Positions 25,563-35,246 of a stretch of 51,002 nt of DNA are shown piece after piece. Numbering within the stretch: position 1 is the stretch's first letter; each line of letters starts with the position of its first letter. Under the pieces are notes generated by a model. It was not told the origin of the DNA. It saw nothing but the letters and a program-made list of their open reading frames with translations, and searched no databases. A program made the translations under genes and the position numbers. Source of the DNA: an uncultured bacterium (GTDB lineage: Bacteria; Elusimicrobiota; Elusimicrobia; Elusimicrobiales; Elusimicrobiaceae); the NCBI GenBank assembly GCA_949297775.1, contig CASFTM010000015.1, positions 1 through 51,002 on the forward strand. The letters are read 5' to 3'.

Positions 25563-27863
25563 GTTATCCTTCCGGAAACATTCAATCACGTCGCCTTCGG
25601 CAACGCCTTTGAATCCTTCAATCAGGATACCGCACTCGTAGCCTTTTTCTACTTCTTTTACGTCATCCTTGAAGCGTTTAAGGCCGCCAATTTTTCCGTG
25701 GCCGATTTCTTCTCCATTGCGCTTTACGCGTACTTCATAGTTGCGGATAATGGTGCCGCTGTCCACCAGCGAACCGGAAATCAGGCCGGAACTCAATTTC
25801 ATTACTTTTTTGATGGTAGCCGTTCCCACTACCGTTTCCACCACATCGGGTTCCAACAACCCTTCCATCGCGGCTTTGATGTCTTCCAACAGTTCAAAGA
25901 TAATTGTGTAGCGGCGGATTTCAATGCCTTCGCGTTCGGCTTCCGTTTGGGCTTTGTTTTCAACGTCCACGTGGAAACCAATCACTACGGCGTTGCTGGC
26001 TTTGGCCAGCAGAATGTCCGACTCGTTTACATTGCCCGGAGCGGACAGAATGATATCCAACTCCACTTCGTCCGACGGAATGCGCAGCAAGGCGTCTTTA
26101 ATCGCTTCAATAGAGCCCTGTACGTCGGCCTTCAAAATAAGCTGTAATTTTTTGACGCGGTTGCCGTTTTCGTCGTTTTTACCCAAGCTCATTAAAGACA
26201 TCTGCTTGCGGTGGGCCTGTGAATCTTCTTTCTGGGCCAGTTTGCGTTTTTCAGCGGCGTAGCGGGCTTCTTTTTCGCTGGGCATAATGTAGAGTGTATC
26301 GCCCACTTGCGGCGGTTCTCCGTTGATGCCCAAAATTTCAGCCGGCACGCTGGGGCCGATTTTCTGGTACCGCTGGGAATTTTCGTCAATCAGCGCGCGG
26401 ATGCGCCCGTAGTTGGTGCCCACGATAAACGGGTCGCCCACTTGCATCGTGCCTTTTTGCACAAGCACCGTGGCCACGACGCCGCGTTTGCTGTCGCGCT
26501 TGCTTTCCAAAATAACGCCCACGCCCGGGCGGTCCGGGTTGGCTTTCAGTTCCATCATTTCCGCCTGAAGGGCAATCATTTCCAGCAGTTTATCAATATT
26601 GATATGTTTTTTAGCGGAAATTTCCACATAAATCGTGGAGCCTTGCCATTCTTCGGGGACGAGCCCGCGGGCGGCAAGATCTTGTTTAACACGGTCCGGA
26701 TTGGCGCCGGGCAAGTCAATTTTGTTGATTGCCACAATAATCGGGGCGCCGGCGGCTTTGGCGTGTTCCATGGCTTCAATGGTCTGCGGCATAATGCCGT
26801 CCGTAGCCGATACCACCAGCACTACGATATCCGTAGCCTGCGCCCCGCGGGCGCGCATAGCGGTAAAGGCTTCGTGACCGGGCGTATCCAAAAACGTCAG
26901 CGTTCCGCGCGGCGTTGTAACGCGGTACGCGCCGATATGCTGCGTAATGGCGCCCGCTTCGCCCGCTACTACATTGGATTTGCGGATAGCGTCCAAAAGG
27001 CTGGTCTTGCCGTGGTCCACGTGCCCCATAATGGTAATTACCGGGCTTCTGGGCTTTAAAGAGGCCGGGTCGTCCGGGGTTTCCATCAGCGCCACGGTTT
27101 CTTTGGTTAAATCTTCTTCTTCCATTTGCGCTTTAAAGCCGCATTCGTCCACGATGAGTTCAATCATGTCTTTTTCTAGACGCTGGTTAATCGTGGCGAA
27201 AATACCCATCATCATCAGCTTTTTAATGAAATCGTTGGTTTTGATGTTCATCTTTTCGGCTAATTCTTTAACGGTCGGTTGGCCCACAATGCGGATGAGT
27301 TTCGGGTCCTGCGCCGGCTGCGGCGCGGCGGGGCGTTCTCCGTGGTGGTGCCCATGGCGCGGGCCTTGCGGGCGCTGTGCCTGTTGGGGCTGCGCCGGCT
27401 GCGGCTGGGCCGCGGGTTTGGCCTGCGGGGCCGGTTGGGGCTGCTGCGGTTTAGGCGTTTGCGCCGGGGCTGGCTGCGCCGGCTGCGGCTGGGCCGCGGG
27501 TTTGGCCTGCGGGGCCGGTTGGGGCTGCTGCGGTTCGGCTTGCGCCGGCTGCGGGGCCGGCTTGGGCTGTTGTTCCGCTTGCACCGGTACGCTTGCCTGT
27601 GCAGGCGTTTGCACCGGGGCTTCTGAGGTCGGGTGCATTACGGCTTCTTCGGCTTTTTTAGCGGCGGTTTTTTTAGCCGCGGGTTTTTTGGCCGTGGTTT
27701 TAGAAGCGGTTTTTTTAGCCGCGGGTTTTTTTGCCGCAGTTTTAGCGGCGGTTTTTTTAGCCGCCGGTTTTTTAGCCGTGGTTTTAGCGGCGGTTTTTTT
27801 AGCCGCGGGTTTTTTCTTGGCGGAGGATTCGTCTTCGGTATTAGTTGTTTTCTTTGTCGTCAT
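25539..27863 (-). CDS. infB: translation initiation factor IF-2
   Basis: IF-2 is the GTPase that places initiator tRNA on the 30S subunit. The 774-residue protein has an unusual N-terminal region of ~190 residues: first a lysine/alanine repeat (units like [12 protein letters not shown]), then a P/Q/A repeat (units like QPQPAQP). The IF2-N helix segment follows ([18 protein letters not shown]), then the G domain ([26 protein letters not shown]) and domains II-IV. AGGAGG lies before ATG 27863, which overlaps nusA by 23 nt. The repeats give long, meaningless open frames on the other strand. Confidence 0.96.
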   Translation of the reverse strand: MTTKKTTNTEDESSAKKKPAAKKTAAKTTAKKPAAKKTAAKTAAKKPAAKKTASKTTAKKPAAKKTAAKKAEEAVMHPTSEAPVQTPAQASVPVQAEQQPKPAPQPAQAEPQQPQPAPQAKPAAQPQPAQPAPAQTPKPQQPQPAPQAKPAAQPQPAQPQQAQRPQGPRHGHHHGERPAAPQPAQDPKLIRIVGQPTVKELAEKMNIKTNDFIKKLMMMGIFATINQRLEKDMIELIVDECGFKAQMEEEDLTKETVALMETPDDPASLKPRSPVITIMGHVDHGKTSLLDAIRKSNVVAGEAGAITQHIGAYRVTTPRGTLTFLDTPGHEAFTAMRARGAQATDIVVLVVSATDGIMPQTIEAMEHAKAAGAPIIVAINKIDLPGANPDRVKQDLAARGLVPEEWQGSTIYVEISAKKHINIDKLLEMIALQAEMMELKANPDRPGVGVILESKRDSKRGVVATVLVQKGTMQVGDPFIVGTNYGRIRALIDENSQRYQKIGPSVPAEILGINGEPPQVGDTLYIMPSEKEARYAAEKRKLAQKEDSQAHRKQMSLMSLGKNDENGNRVKKLQLILKADVQGSIEAIKDALLRIPSDEVELDIILSAPGNVNESDILLAKASNAVVIGFHVDVENKAQTEAEREGIEIRRYTIIFELLEDIKAAMEGLLEPDVVETVVGTATIKKVMKLSSGLISGSLVDSGTIIRNYEVRVKRNGEEIGHGKIGGLKRFKDDVKEVEKGYECGILIEGFKGVAEGDVIECFRKDNVTRRIKM

Positions 27864-29226
27864 TGACTACCTCCTGCGTTTGGTCGGCTTCTTTTTCGGC
27901 TAAGTATTTTTTGGCGCCTTCAATGATTTTAGCGGCAGTCTTTTCGCCGATTCCCTGCACGGTGGACAAATGTTCTACGTCCAGCTCGGCAATTTGTTCC
28001 ACACTCGTAAAGCCGGATTTTTGCAATACTTCCGCCATTTTTGGGCCGATGCCTTCTACGTCAGCCAAAATGGCTTGAACGGCGTCGGACGCTTCTTTAC
28101 CTTCCTGTGCTTTTTGGGATTCGCTCTTTACTTCCAAATTCCAGCCCGTCAGTTTGGAAGCCAGCTTGATGTTTTGCCAGTCTTTGCCGATGGCAATCGC
28201 CAGCTGGTCGTCCGGCACGATGACGGTAGCTTTCTTTTCCGCCAGGCTGTCAATTTTAACGAAGTTGGCTTTTGCCGGGGCCAGCGCGTTCATAATGACG
28301 GTGGAAATATCGTCGGAATAGTTAATCAAGTCAATGCGTTCGCCGGAGAGTTCGTTCATAACCGCCCGGATGCGGATGCCGCGCATACCCACGCAGGTGC
28401 CGATGGGGTCAATCTTGCTGTCAATGCTGGACACCATCACCTTGGCGCGGAAGCCGGGGTCGCGCTGGATGTTTTTGATTTCCACGATACCTTCGTTGAT
28501 TTCCGGTACTTCCACTTTAAAGAGTTCTTCCAAGAATTTGCCGTTGGCGCGGGATAAAATAACGTACGGCCCACGCTGGCCTTTGTCCATTTTGTAAGCG
28601 GCCGATTTATAGCGCGACAACACCGGGTCGTCCCCGACGGCAGCTAAATCGTTTTGGTTCATTACTTTGGCAATGACCGCTTTTACGCGCGAACCGTTAA
28701 CATAGCGTTCCTTCTTGATTTGCTCGCAGTAGGGCAAAATGGCTTCCACTTTCCCCAGGTCTACGATGATGTCGCGGTCCGAGAAGCGGCGCACAGAACC
28801 TGTTACCACTTCGCCTTCGCGGGGTTTAAATTCTTTGTAAAAGTTGTCGCGTTCAATGCCGCGCACTTTTTGGATTAATACTTGTTTGGCGATTTGCGCC
28901 GCAATGCGGGAGAAATCTTCCACTTCCAGCGTAATGGTTACCACGTCGCCCGGTTTGGGGTTTTTAAGGTGTTTTTTGGCGCCTTCCACGTCAATTTCCA
29001 TTTCCGGGTTAGTTACCAGTTCCACCACGTTTAACGTTTGAAACGCTTTAATGGAGCCGTTTTCCACGTCAATCTTGGCGCTGATTTGGGCCGTTTTGCC
29101 CAGGTTTTTGCGCAGGGCAGACACCAGGGCGTCTTCAATGGTTTTTAAGATGTCTTCGCGTTTGATGTTTTTTTCTCTTTCCAAACCTTCCAACGCCATT
29201 ACTAAATCTTTAGCAGTTCCTTCCAT
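27841..29226 (-). CDS. nusA: transcription elongation factor NusA
   Basis: NusA binds RNA polymerase and nascent RNA, affecting pausing, termination and antitermination. The 461-residue protein has the N-terminal polymerase-binding domain, an S1 domain (EGEVVTGSVRRFSDRDIIVDLG), KH1 with the GXXG loop GMRG, KH2, and a helix-hairpin-helix C-terminal segment (VEGIGPKMAEVLQKSGF, VQGIGEKTAAKII). In KH2 the loop reads GKDWQN instead of the usual GK-x-GQN, losing the second glycine. AAGGAG precedes the ATG. It lies between rimP and infB in the conserved order. Confidence 0.95.
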   Translation of the reverse strand: MEGTAKDLVMALEGLEREKNIKREDILKTIEDALVSALRKNLGKTAQISAKIDVENGSIKAFQTLNVVELVTNPEMEIDVEGAKKHLKNPKPGDVVTITLEVEDFSRIAAQIAKQVLIQKVRGIERDNFYKEFKPREGEVVTGSVRRFSDRDIIVDLGKVEAILPYCEQIKKERYVNGSRVKAVIAKVMNQNDLAAVGDDPVLSRYKSAAYKMDKGQRGPYVILSRANGKFLEELFKVEVPEINEGIVEIKNIQRDPGFRAKVMVSSIDSKIDPIGTCVGMRGIRIRAVMNELSGERIDLINYSDDISTVIMNALAPAKANFVKIDSLAEKKATVIVPDDQLAIAIGKDWQNIKLASKLTGWNLEVKSESQKAQEGKEASDAVQAILADVEGIGPKMAEVLQKSGFTSVEQIAELDVEHLSTVQGIGEKTAAKIIEGAKKYLAEKEADQTQEVVNDDKENN

Positions 29227-29288
29227 TTGTGTTTTCTCCTTAATTTTTGCCGGGCCGTTTGGCGTAAATCAAAGCGGCCCCGGCGGGT

Positions 29289-29747
29289 TTAAAATTCAAG
29301 AACAGGGTCCAAATTGGCCTTCTTGATGTTATCGTATGAAAAGCGAAATTGGTTGGTTCCGTCGTCTAATACGAAAGCGTCGTCTTCGGCGGAAGCGATG
29401 ACGCCGGTAAAAGAACCGCGGTTTTCCAGCGGCACTTTAAGCACGATTTTGGCGCGCTGCCCGACAAAGCGTTTAAAATGTTCCGGCTTTTTGAGCACGC
29501 GCTGCACCCCGGGGGAGGAAACCTCCAGAATGTACGCGCCGTCAATCAAATTTTCCATTTCCAATACGGCGTCAATTTTATCGGTCAGTTCGCCGCAGTC
29601 GTCCAGCGTTACGCCGCCGACTTTGTCTACAAAAAACTGCAAAAGTTTTTTCCGGCCCTGGTTCTGGATAACCAAATCCACCAACTCCACATTTTGGCTT
29701 TCCAGCGCCTTGGCCACGGTTTCTTCTATCGTTTTGGGATCTCTCAT
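29289..29747 (-). CDS. rimP: ribosome maturation factor RimP
   Basis: RimP is needed for 30S assembly. The 152-residue protein has the family core LVDLVIQNQGRKKLLQFFVD, VTLDDCGELTDKIDAVLE and the signature YILEVSSPGVQRVLKKPEHFKRFVG, then the C-terminal SH3-like domain. GAAGGAG lies 5 nt before the ATG. First gene of rimP-nusA-infB, preceded by a good promoter and a leader hairpin. Confidence 0.95.
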   Translation of the reverse strand: MRDPKTIEETVAKALESQNVELVDLVIQNQGRKKLLQFFVDKVGGVTLDDCGELTDKIDAVLEMENLIDGAYILEVSSPGVQRVLKKPEHFKRFVGQRAKIVLKVPLENRGSFTGVIASAEDDAFVLDDGTNQFRFSYDNIKKANLDPVLEF

Positions 29748-29778
29748 GGCTACTCCTTCTACAGCGCCTTATTTATGG

Positions 29779-29850
29779 AAAGAGCGACTTGTTGCCAAGT
29801 CGCTCTTTCTAGTACATTTCTATAATATCATTCCGGGGGACACTTGTCAA
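29779..29850 (-). promoter_or_regulatory. promoter and 5' leader hairpin of rimP-nusA-infB
   Basis: TTGACA (29850-29845) and TATTAT (29827-29822) are 17 nt apart on the minus strand. About 6 nt after the expected start site the leader forms a perfect 12-bp stem (AAAGAGCGACTT with AAGTCGCTCTTT, 29808-29779) around GGCAAC. With no T run it is a leader structure, not a terminator; it may protect the 5' end or serve autoregulation. Confidence 0.7.
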
Positions 29851-30002
29851 GCGTTCTTTAGCGGGTGGGGAAAAGGATACCTCATTGTAGCATTTTAGGC
29901 AGTGGAAACTAATCCTTTTTTTGCGTTGCAGAGCGGGGAAACGTTATCTAAAATAATTAGGTATCCGGGACGTTACCGACGGATAATCTCACAGGGGGAC
30001 AC

Positions 30003-30875
30003 ATGAAAAAAACCTTAGTATTGGCGGTTTGTGCGTTAATGAGTGCGCCGGCCGCTTTTGCCCAAAAGGCAAACACACATTCGGCGGCTTACCAGCAAAA
30101 AGCCGGCGCGATTGCCACCCAGCAGGCCAATGAAGCCTCGTTAAAACAAGGCGAGCCGAAGCTGAAAGTAAACACCACTACAACCACCACCAGCGTGTAT
30201 GATTCTTCCGTGCGCAACAAAAGAGGGACGACCGATTCGGTAGTGGTGCAGCAGACTGTAACCAACGCCCAGGGCCAAACCACCACGGAAGGGGAAGTGT
30301 ATGAAAGCTTTACACCCAGCAAAGCGGCTTTGACCAACGATAAACGGATGGAAGTGTCTATCGCGGCGGGGCAAACCTATAGCTATAACAAAGACAACCG
30401 CGACGACCGCTACGGCTCCAACGGCTTAGCCGGGGGCGTAAATATGTTGTGGCATATGTCGCCCAATTTTGCGTTGGGGTTGGACTATATGATGCTGCAT
30501 CCTTCCAACAAAACCCATAATCAGGATGGCGAGACCCGCAATTACGACGATATTTACCTGCACAGCATTGCCTTGGCGGGCAAATATACGCTTAACGCCT
30601 GGAACAATTGGCGGGTGTATATCCCGATGGGTTGGGGTATGATGAACGCCCGGATGAAAACCAATTCGGACGCGTTGCGCTCCAGCAACGACAAATGGGG
30701 CACGGGGTTTTATGCCGGTTTAGGGGTACAGTATGATATTACTTCCAGCCTGTTTGCCGGATTGGAATACCGCTATACCTATGCGTTTATCAGCGATAAA
30801 GATCTCTCCTCCTACGGCAGCGATAAAGACTTGCAATACCATTCCGCGTTTTTGCGCGTGGGTATGCGTTTTTAG
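30003..30875 (+). CDS. outer-membrane beta-barrel protein
   Basis: A 290-residue protein with a signal peptide (cleavage after AFA, residue 20) and an N-terminal T/Q/K-rich linker (20-110). The C-terminal barrel of about eight strands shows alternating aromatic and small residues (SIAAGQTYSYN, FALGLDYMML, WRVYIPMGWGMM, LFAGLEYRYTYAF) and ends in phenylalanine as expected for BAM-dependent insertion. It resembles the OmpA-like/OMP_b-brl families. AGGGGGA precedes the ATG and a terminator follows. A general structural or adhesion role is likely but not shown. Confidence 0.85.
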   Translation: MKKTLVLAVCALMSAPAAFAQKANTHSAAYQQKAGAIATQQANEASLKQGEPKLKVNTTTTTTSVYDSSVRNKRGTTDSVVVQQTVTNAQGQTTTEGEVYESFTPSKAALTNDKRMEVSIAAGQTYSYNKDNRDDRYGSNGLAGGVNMLWHMSPNFALGLDYMMLHPSNKTHNQDGETRNYDDIYLHSIALAGKYTLNAWNNWRVYIPMGWGMMNARMKTNSDALRSSNDKWGTGFYAGLGVQYDITSSLFAGLEYRYTYAFISDKDLSSYGSDKDLQYHSAFLRVGMRF

Positions 30876-30892
30876 CGCGCGTCATATGTACA

Positions 30893-30920
30893 GAAAGGCC
30901 CTCGCAAGAGGGCCTTTTTT
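30893..30920 (+). terminator. intrinsic terminator
   Basis: AAAGGCCCTC pairs with GAGGGCCTTT around GCAA and is followed by Ts. Confidence 0.85.
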
Positions 30921-30952
30921 ATGGGCTGAAATGGTTTGCGCCGGCGGCGTAA

Positions 30953-31681
30953 TCATATCCAGCGGGTGTAGACGCGGGCGGCTTCCTTGCCGTCGGATGC
31001 GCGGGTAAGCGTAAGCCAAAAAGCGTTGGGTTCGCACGGATAGACGCCGACGGTGATTTTTTCGCCCGTGCGGCATTCGTTTTTAAAGGACAGCAGTATC
31101 CGGTCCAGCTTTTTCCCTTGGCGCGCTTCGGGCGGGACGCTTTGGATAGCCCATGCCGCATAGTGCGTATTATTGACGTGTCCGTTTAAATCCAGGTCTT
31201 CTTCGCGCGTGAGAATTTCCCGCGTATAGGCGGGGGCGTCTGCGGGCAGCGGTGCTTTGAAGTTTTCTTCCGCTTCCAACCCTTCCGGCAGCGTTGTATG
31301 AGCGTCCAGCAACCGTTGGGGCGTACGGGCCAGGCGGCGTTTTTGGACGTCCATAATCGCCCACCAGGAGGAGCCTTCAAACAGCGGGGTTTTGTCCTGT
31401 CCGTATACCACAAATTGGCGGCGGCTGAGCAGCCGGTCCGAAAATACGTGCCAGGTTTTAACCGTAACGTCCTGCAGCGGGATATCCGCCTGTAAGGCGC
31501 GGGCCTGCATATGCGTAAGTATCCAGGCCTGGTTGTCTTTGATTAAATCTTTCCAGCCAAAGCCCAGCTGTGCGCTGTCCTGCGCGGCGGCTTGTTGGAA
31601 GTATTTTAAAAAGGTAGTGGCGGGAATATGGGCGTTGGCGTCCAGTTCGTCGTACCGCACATAAAATTTTTGTTCTATCAT
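30953..31681 (-). CDS. acyl-ACP thioesterase (FatA/FatB family)
   Basis: The 242-residue protein is a double hot-dog thioesterase. The first domain has RYDELDANAHIPATTFLKYFQQAAAQDSA, the second EDLDLNGHVNNTHYAAWA with the catalytic Asn/His pair. It releases free fatty acids from acyl-ACP, a source for phospholipid or lipid A acyl supply. On the minus strand TATAAT ends 6 nt before the ATG with no Shine-Dalgarno, so the mRNA is probably leaderless. It is divergent from the T12-cassette pilin at 31834, with the repeats in the gap. Confidence 0.9.
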   Translation of the reverse strand: MIEQKFYVRYDELDANAHIPATTFLKYFQQAAAQDSAQLGFGWKDLIKDNQAWILTHMQARALQADIPLQDVTVKTWHVFSDRLLSRRQFVVYGQDKTPLFEGSSWWAIMDVQKRRLARTPQRLLDAHTTLPEGLEAEENFKAPLPADAPAYTREILTREEDLDLNGHVNNTHYAAWAIQSVPPEARQGKKLDRILLSFKNECRTGEKITVGVYPCEPNAFWLTLTRASDGKEAARVYTRWI

Positions 31682-31719
31682 AGTTGTATTATACTTTTTC
31701 CGGCGGGAAATTATTTGTT

Positions 31720-31799
31720 GTACTTTTTTGTGCCCAAAAAAGTACAGATAAAAATCATCGTGTTAACGGGCATAGAGCGGGGAGGCCAGCCTCTGGCCC
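31720..31799. repeat. GTAC hairpin plus structured repeat unit upstream of pilin
   Basis: GTACTTTTTT-GTGCCC-AAAAAAGTAC (31720-31745) is identical to 201-226. It is followed by TCGTGTTAACGGGCATAGAG and the hairpin GGCCAG-CCT-CTGGCC (31755-31799). This is the minimal version of the block upstream of the pilin gene at 489, without the long stem or tandem duplication. Confidence 0.7.
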
Positions 31800-31827
31800 T
31801 TGATTTGTTTTTTTTTTTTGATAAATT
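31800..31827 (+). promoter_or_regulatory. T12-spacer promoter of pilin gene 2
   Basis: TTGATT (31800-31805), spacer TG + twelve Ts + GA (16 nt), TAAATT (31822-31827), then six bases to the ATG at 31834. The palindrome TTTTTTGATAAATTTTG with its reverse complement (17 bp) covers the -10 and start codon, as at 489. Confidence 0.55.
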
Positions 31828-31833
31828 TTGCGT

Positions 31834-32361
31834 ATGAACAAAATTTATCAAAAAACCCACCCGGCGGGGGAAAACGCTGGATTTACGCTAATAGAGCTAT
31901 TAGTAGTGGTTTTAATTATTGGTATTCTGGCGGCGGTAGCCTTGCCGCAGTACCAAAAAGCCGTGGAGAAATCCCGCGCGGCGGAAGGCCTTGCAATGAT
32001 GCGAAGCCTGGCAATGGGATTTGACGAATATGTTATGGCTAACGGAGAAATTCCTACCAGTTTTGATCAAATAAGCATAACGCCTATCAAATCTACTGCA
32101 AATGGCAGTTGTGTGGCCAGTAAAAATTTTAGATATTGTTTAGAATATTCCCGCTTGCAATCCTGGAGCCAACAAATTGAACAATATGGATTTCTTTGGT
32201 ATTCCGGTATGCAAGAGATTGGTTCTTCCGGGAAACAGTTTTATTGCTATGAACTAAAAAATTCTTCAGCCAATAAAATGAATATATGCCAATCTATAGG
32301 CGGAAAAAATAAAATGGACAGTTTAACGAATAGTGCGTATTATTGGTACGCATTGGATTAA
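31834..32361 (+). CDS. type IV prepilin-like protein (T12 cassette 2)
   Basis: A 175-residue prepilin with a 16-residue leader (MNKIYQKTHPAGENAG), cleavage before F17, and TLIELLVVVLIIGILAAVALPQYQKAVEKSRAAEG. The C-terminal domain differs completely from cassettes 1 and 3 but ends with the same type of motif, C-Y-E-L-x9-C-Q-S-I-G. ATG 31834 is chosen over TTG 31828 by analogy with the other two cassettes. The first ~130 nt match cassette 3 almost base for base, so recent exchange of the 5' half is likely. Confidence 0.9.
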   Translation: MNKIYQKTHPAGENAGFTLIELLVVVLIIGILAAVALPQYQKAVEKSRAAEGLAMMRSLAMGFDEYVMANGEIPTSFDQISITPIKSTANGSCVASKNFRYCLEYSRLQSWSQQIEQYGFLWYSGMQEIGSSGKQFYCYELKNSSANKMNICQSIGGKNKMDSLTNSAYYWYALD

Positions 32362-32365
32362 AAAT

Positions 32366-32401
32366 ACAAATCCCCGGGCACTCAGCCCGGGGATTTGTGC
32401 A
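32366..32401. terminator. terminator between pilin 2 and proS
   Basis: ACAAATCCCCGGGC pairs with GCCCGGGGATTTGT. The T run (ATTTTTAA) is on the minus strand, so it serves proS better than the pilin. Confidence 0.7.
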
Positions 32402-32425
32402 AAGCTGGGAAGTATTCGGTCGCTG

Positions 32426-34150
32426 TTATTTCCCGGCGGCTTGCAGCAGTTTGGCTGCGGCTTCGTCCAGGTTCCAGCGCACGGCTTCTTTGTCGGTGCG
32501 CTTTTTATATTCGCATTGCCCGTCTTTCACGGTGCGGCTGCTGACTACCAAGCGGTGCGGCAGGCCGATTAAGTCCATATCCTTAAACTTAATGCCGGCG
32601 CGTTCGTCGCGGTCGTCCAAAAGCACGGACAGGCCCGCCTTTTCCAGCTGGGCGGTAATTTCGTCCGCGTGCTTTTTAACCTCTGGGTTGGAAGCGTAGT
32701 CAATGGCTACGAGCGCCACGTCAAACGGAGCCAAAGGCGCAGGCCAAATGATGCCGTTATCGTCGTGGGACTGTTCAATGGCGGCGGCCACCACGCGGCT
32801 GATGCCGATGCCGTAGCAACCCATAATCATCGGCTTGGAAGTTTGGTTTTCGTCTAAGAAATTGGCCCCCATGGCGGCGGAGTATTTCGTGCCTAGCTTG
32901 AACACGTGCCCCGCTTCAATGCCGCGGGTGAAGGTAAATTCGTGCCCGCAGCGGGCGCATTTATCGCCGGCGGAGGCCATTTTTAAGTCGGCATAAACGT
33001 CTACGGTAATGTCGCGGCGGGGGGTAACGTTAATGGTGTGGACGTCTTTTTCGTTGCCGCCGGAAACGCCGTTGACGATGTTTTTAACGTAGTTGTCGGC
33101 ATAAATCATTACGGACGGATTTTTTTCTTTAAGCCCCTGCGCTCCCGCAAAGCCCACAAACGAACCCGTTACCTGGGTGTAGACTTCTTCGGAGGCTTTT
33201 TCCAGCTCGTTGCATTTGAGCAGGGCCTTGAATTTAAATTCGTTTAATTCGTGGTCGCCGCGCACCAGGGCCACGACGGGTTTTCCGTCGGCGGTGAACA
33301 CCAACAGTTTGATTAACTGCGAGGTGGGCACGTGCAGCATAGCGGCTACATCCTCAATGGTATAGGCTTTGGGCGTATCGCGTTTTTCCATCGGTTTTAA
33401 ATCGGCTTCGTTAAGGGTAATGTCCGCCGGGGCCTGGATTTCGGCCTTTTCCGTATTGGCGGCATAGCCGCAGGAAGGGCAGTTGGCGATAGCGTCTTCG
33501 CCGGTGGAAGCAAGCACCATAAATTCGTGCGAAAAGTTCCCGCCGATGGCGCCGGTGTCGGCCTCTACGGCTTTAAATTCAAATCCGCAGCGCGTAAAAA
33601 TGCGCTGGTACGCGTCGTACATACGCTGGTACCAGTCGTTGGCGCCTTCGTCGTTGGCAGCGAAGGAATAGGCGTCCTTCATATAAAATTCGCGCGCGCG
33701 CATTACGCCAAAGCGGGGGCGGATTTCGTCGCGGAATTTGGTGCCGAACTGGTAGAGGCAGAAGGGGAGCTGCTTGTAGGAAGTGGTATCTTTTTTAACG
33801 AGGTCCGTCATCACTTCTTCGGCGGTGGGGGCAAAGCAGAATTCGGCGTCTTTGCGGTCGGCAAAGCGCAGGAGTTCTTTGCCGTAGTACGTCCAGCGGC
33901 CGCTTTCTTCCCACAGTTCTTTGGGCTGCACCAAGGGCAGCCACACTTCGCACGCGCCGGCGCGGTCCATTTCTTCGCGCACGATGGTTTCCACTTTTTT
34001 AAGCACTCTAAGGCCCAGCGGCAGCCATTCGTAGAGTCCGCTGGCTACTTTGCGGATGAGCCCCGCGCGGATCATTAATTTAGCCGAAAGCGTATCGGCA
34101 TCTTTGGGGGCTTCTTTTAAGGTCGGCAAGTAATAGTTTGAGAGTTTCAT
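32426..34150 (-). CDS. proS: prolyl-tRNA synthetase
   Basis: A 574-residue class II synthetase of the bacterial type. Motif 1/2 regions are seen in GLYEWLPLGLRVLKKVETIVREEMDRAGACEVWLP and RDEIRPRFGVMRAREFYMKDAYSF. An inserted editing (YbaK-like) domain lies at about 225-400, then motif 3 (GCYGIGISRVVAAAIEQ), and the C-terminal anticodon-binding domain follows. A CxxC pair (CARCGHEF) within the insertion region probably binds zinc. AAGGAT lies upstream of the ATG. Last gene in the cdsA-dxr-rseP-ispG-proS unit. Confidence 0.96.
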   Translation of the reverse strand: MKLSNYYLPTLKEAPKDADTLSAKLMIRAGLIRKVASGLYEWLPLGLRVLKKVETIVREEMDRAGACEVWLPLVQPKELWEESGRWTYYGKELLRFADRKDAEFCFAPTAEEVMTDLVKKDTTSYKQLPFCLYQFGTKFRDEIRPRFGVMRAREFYMKDAYSFAANDEGANDWYQRMYDAYQRIFTRCGFEFKAVEADTGAIGGNFSHEFMVLASTGEDAIANCPSCGYAANTEKAEIQAPADITLNEADLKPMEKRDTPKAYTIEDVAAMLHVPTSQLIKLLVFTADGKPVVALVRGDHELNEFKFKALLKCNELEKASEEVYTQVTGSFVGFAGAQGLKEKNPSVMIYADNYVKNIVNGVSGGNEKDVHTINVTPRRDITVDVYADLKMASAGDKCARCGHEFTFTRGIEAGHVFKLGTKYSAAMGANFLDENQTSKPMIMGCYGIGISRVVAAAIEQSHDDNGIIWPAPLAPFDVALVAIDYASNPEVKKHADEITAQLEKAGLSVLLDDRDERAGIKFKDMDLIGLPHRLVVSSRTVKDGQCEYKKRTDKEAVRWNLDEAAAKLLQAAGK

Positions 34151-34163
34151 TTTTGATATCCTT

Positions 34164-35246
34164 TTATTTTTTCCAGTCTTTAATTTTTTGAATTAAAAAA
34201 TCTACCCATTGTTCCTGGGGGAGTTTGAACATCGTCTGCCCGTGTTCAAAATACAGGCCTTCGCCTTTTCCGCCGGCAATGCCGAAGTCGGCGTCGCGCG
34301 CTTCGCCGGGGCCGTTTACAATGCACCCCATCACGGCGATTTTAAGCCCGGTGGCTTTTTGCAAAAGCGCTTTGTCGGAATAGATTTTATCTTCCAGTGC
34401 GTGCACGGTGCCCGTTACGTCCACTTGCGTACGCCCGCAGGTGGGGCAGGAAATCAAATTCGGGCCGTATTCGCGCAAGCCGAGGGCCTTTAAAATTTCG
34501 TACGCGGTGCGCACTTGCATACGCGGGTCCTCCGTCAGCGAAACGCGTATCGTAGCGCCAATGCCTTTTTGCAACAGAGTCCCTAAAGCCACCGCACTTT
34601 TGACGGTGCCGCTTAAAAAGCTGCCCGCCTCGGTAAGGCCGATGTGCAGCGGAATATCGCTTTGTTTGGCAAATAACTCGTTTGCCAGCACGGTGCGTTT
34701 GAAATTATCCGACTTTAAGGAAACGACCACGTCTTTAAAGTTTAACTGTTCCAAAATATTGGCCTGTTCCAGCGCTTCGTGGACCATTACTTCGGCCCAT
34801 TTTTCGTCGGATAAATCCATTTTGCCCTGTACGCTTTTTAAGTATTTTACGCTGCCCGCGTTTACGCCGATGCGGATTGCCACGCCGGCGTCCTTGGCGG
34901 CTTTGACGACTTCTTTGGTGTTTTCCACTGCGCCAATGTTGCCGGGGTTGATGCGTACTTTGTCCACGCCTTGTTTAATGGCTTCCAGGGCGAGTTTGTA
35001 GTCAAAATGAATATCCGCCACCAGGGGGAAGTGAATGCGTTTTTTAATTTCGCCAATCGCCTGGGCGGCCTGCATATCGGGCACGGCTACGCGGTTGATT
35101 TCGCAGCCGGCGTCCTCCAGCAGGTTGATTTGGGCCGCCGTAGCCAGCGAGTCGCGCGTGTCGGTATTGCACATACTTTGCACGCGCACGGGGTGGCTGG
35201 CGCCTAAAATATACGGGCCTACTTTTACTTCTCTAGTCTTGTACAT
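34164..35246 (-). CDS. ispG: 4-hydroxy-3-methylbut-2-enyl diphosphate synthase
   Basis: IspG (GcpE) is the [4Fe-4S] enzyme of the DXP isoprenoid pathway that makes HMBPP from MEcPP. The 360-residue protein has VQSMCNTDTRD, PLVADIHFDYKLAL, VRINPGNIG, and the cluster cysteines in SCPTCGR and the later MGCIVNGPGEA. It overlaps rseP by 14 nt and has GGAGG before the ATG. With dxr two genes upstream it gives two DXP-pathway steps in one operon. Confidence 0.96.
   Translation of the reverse strand: MYKTREVKVGPYILGASHPVRVQSMCNTDTRDSLATAAQINLLEDAGCEINRVAVPDMQAAQAIGEIKKRIHFPLVADIHFDYKLALEAIKQGVDKVRINPGNIGAVENTKEVVKAAKDAGVAIRIGVNAGSVKYLKSVQGKMDLSDEKWAEVMVHEALEQANILEQLNFKDVVVSLKSDNFKRTVLANELFAKQSDIPLHIGLTEAGSFLSGTVKSAVALGTLLQKGIGATIRVSLTEDPRMQVRTAYEILKALGLREYGPNLISCPTCGRTQVDVTGTVHALEDKIYSDKALLQKATGLKIAVMGCIVNGPGEARDADFGIAGGKGEGLYFEHGQTMFKLPQEQWVDFLIQKIKDWKK

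Noticed and set aside
26947-27903. Plus-strand open frames opposite the infB N-terminus
   Set aside because: Low-complexity Cys/Gly-rich and Ala/Phe/Leu-rich products that mirror the K/A and P/Q repeats of IF-2; no promoter or ribosome-binding site.
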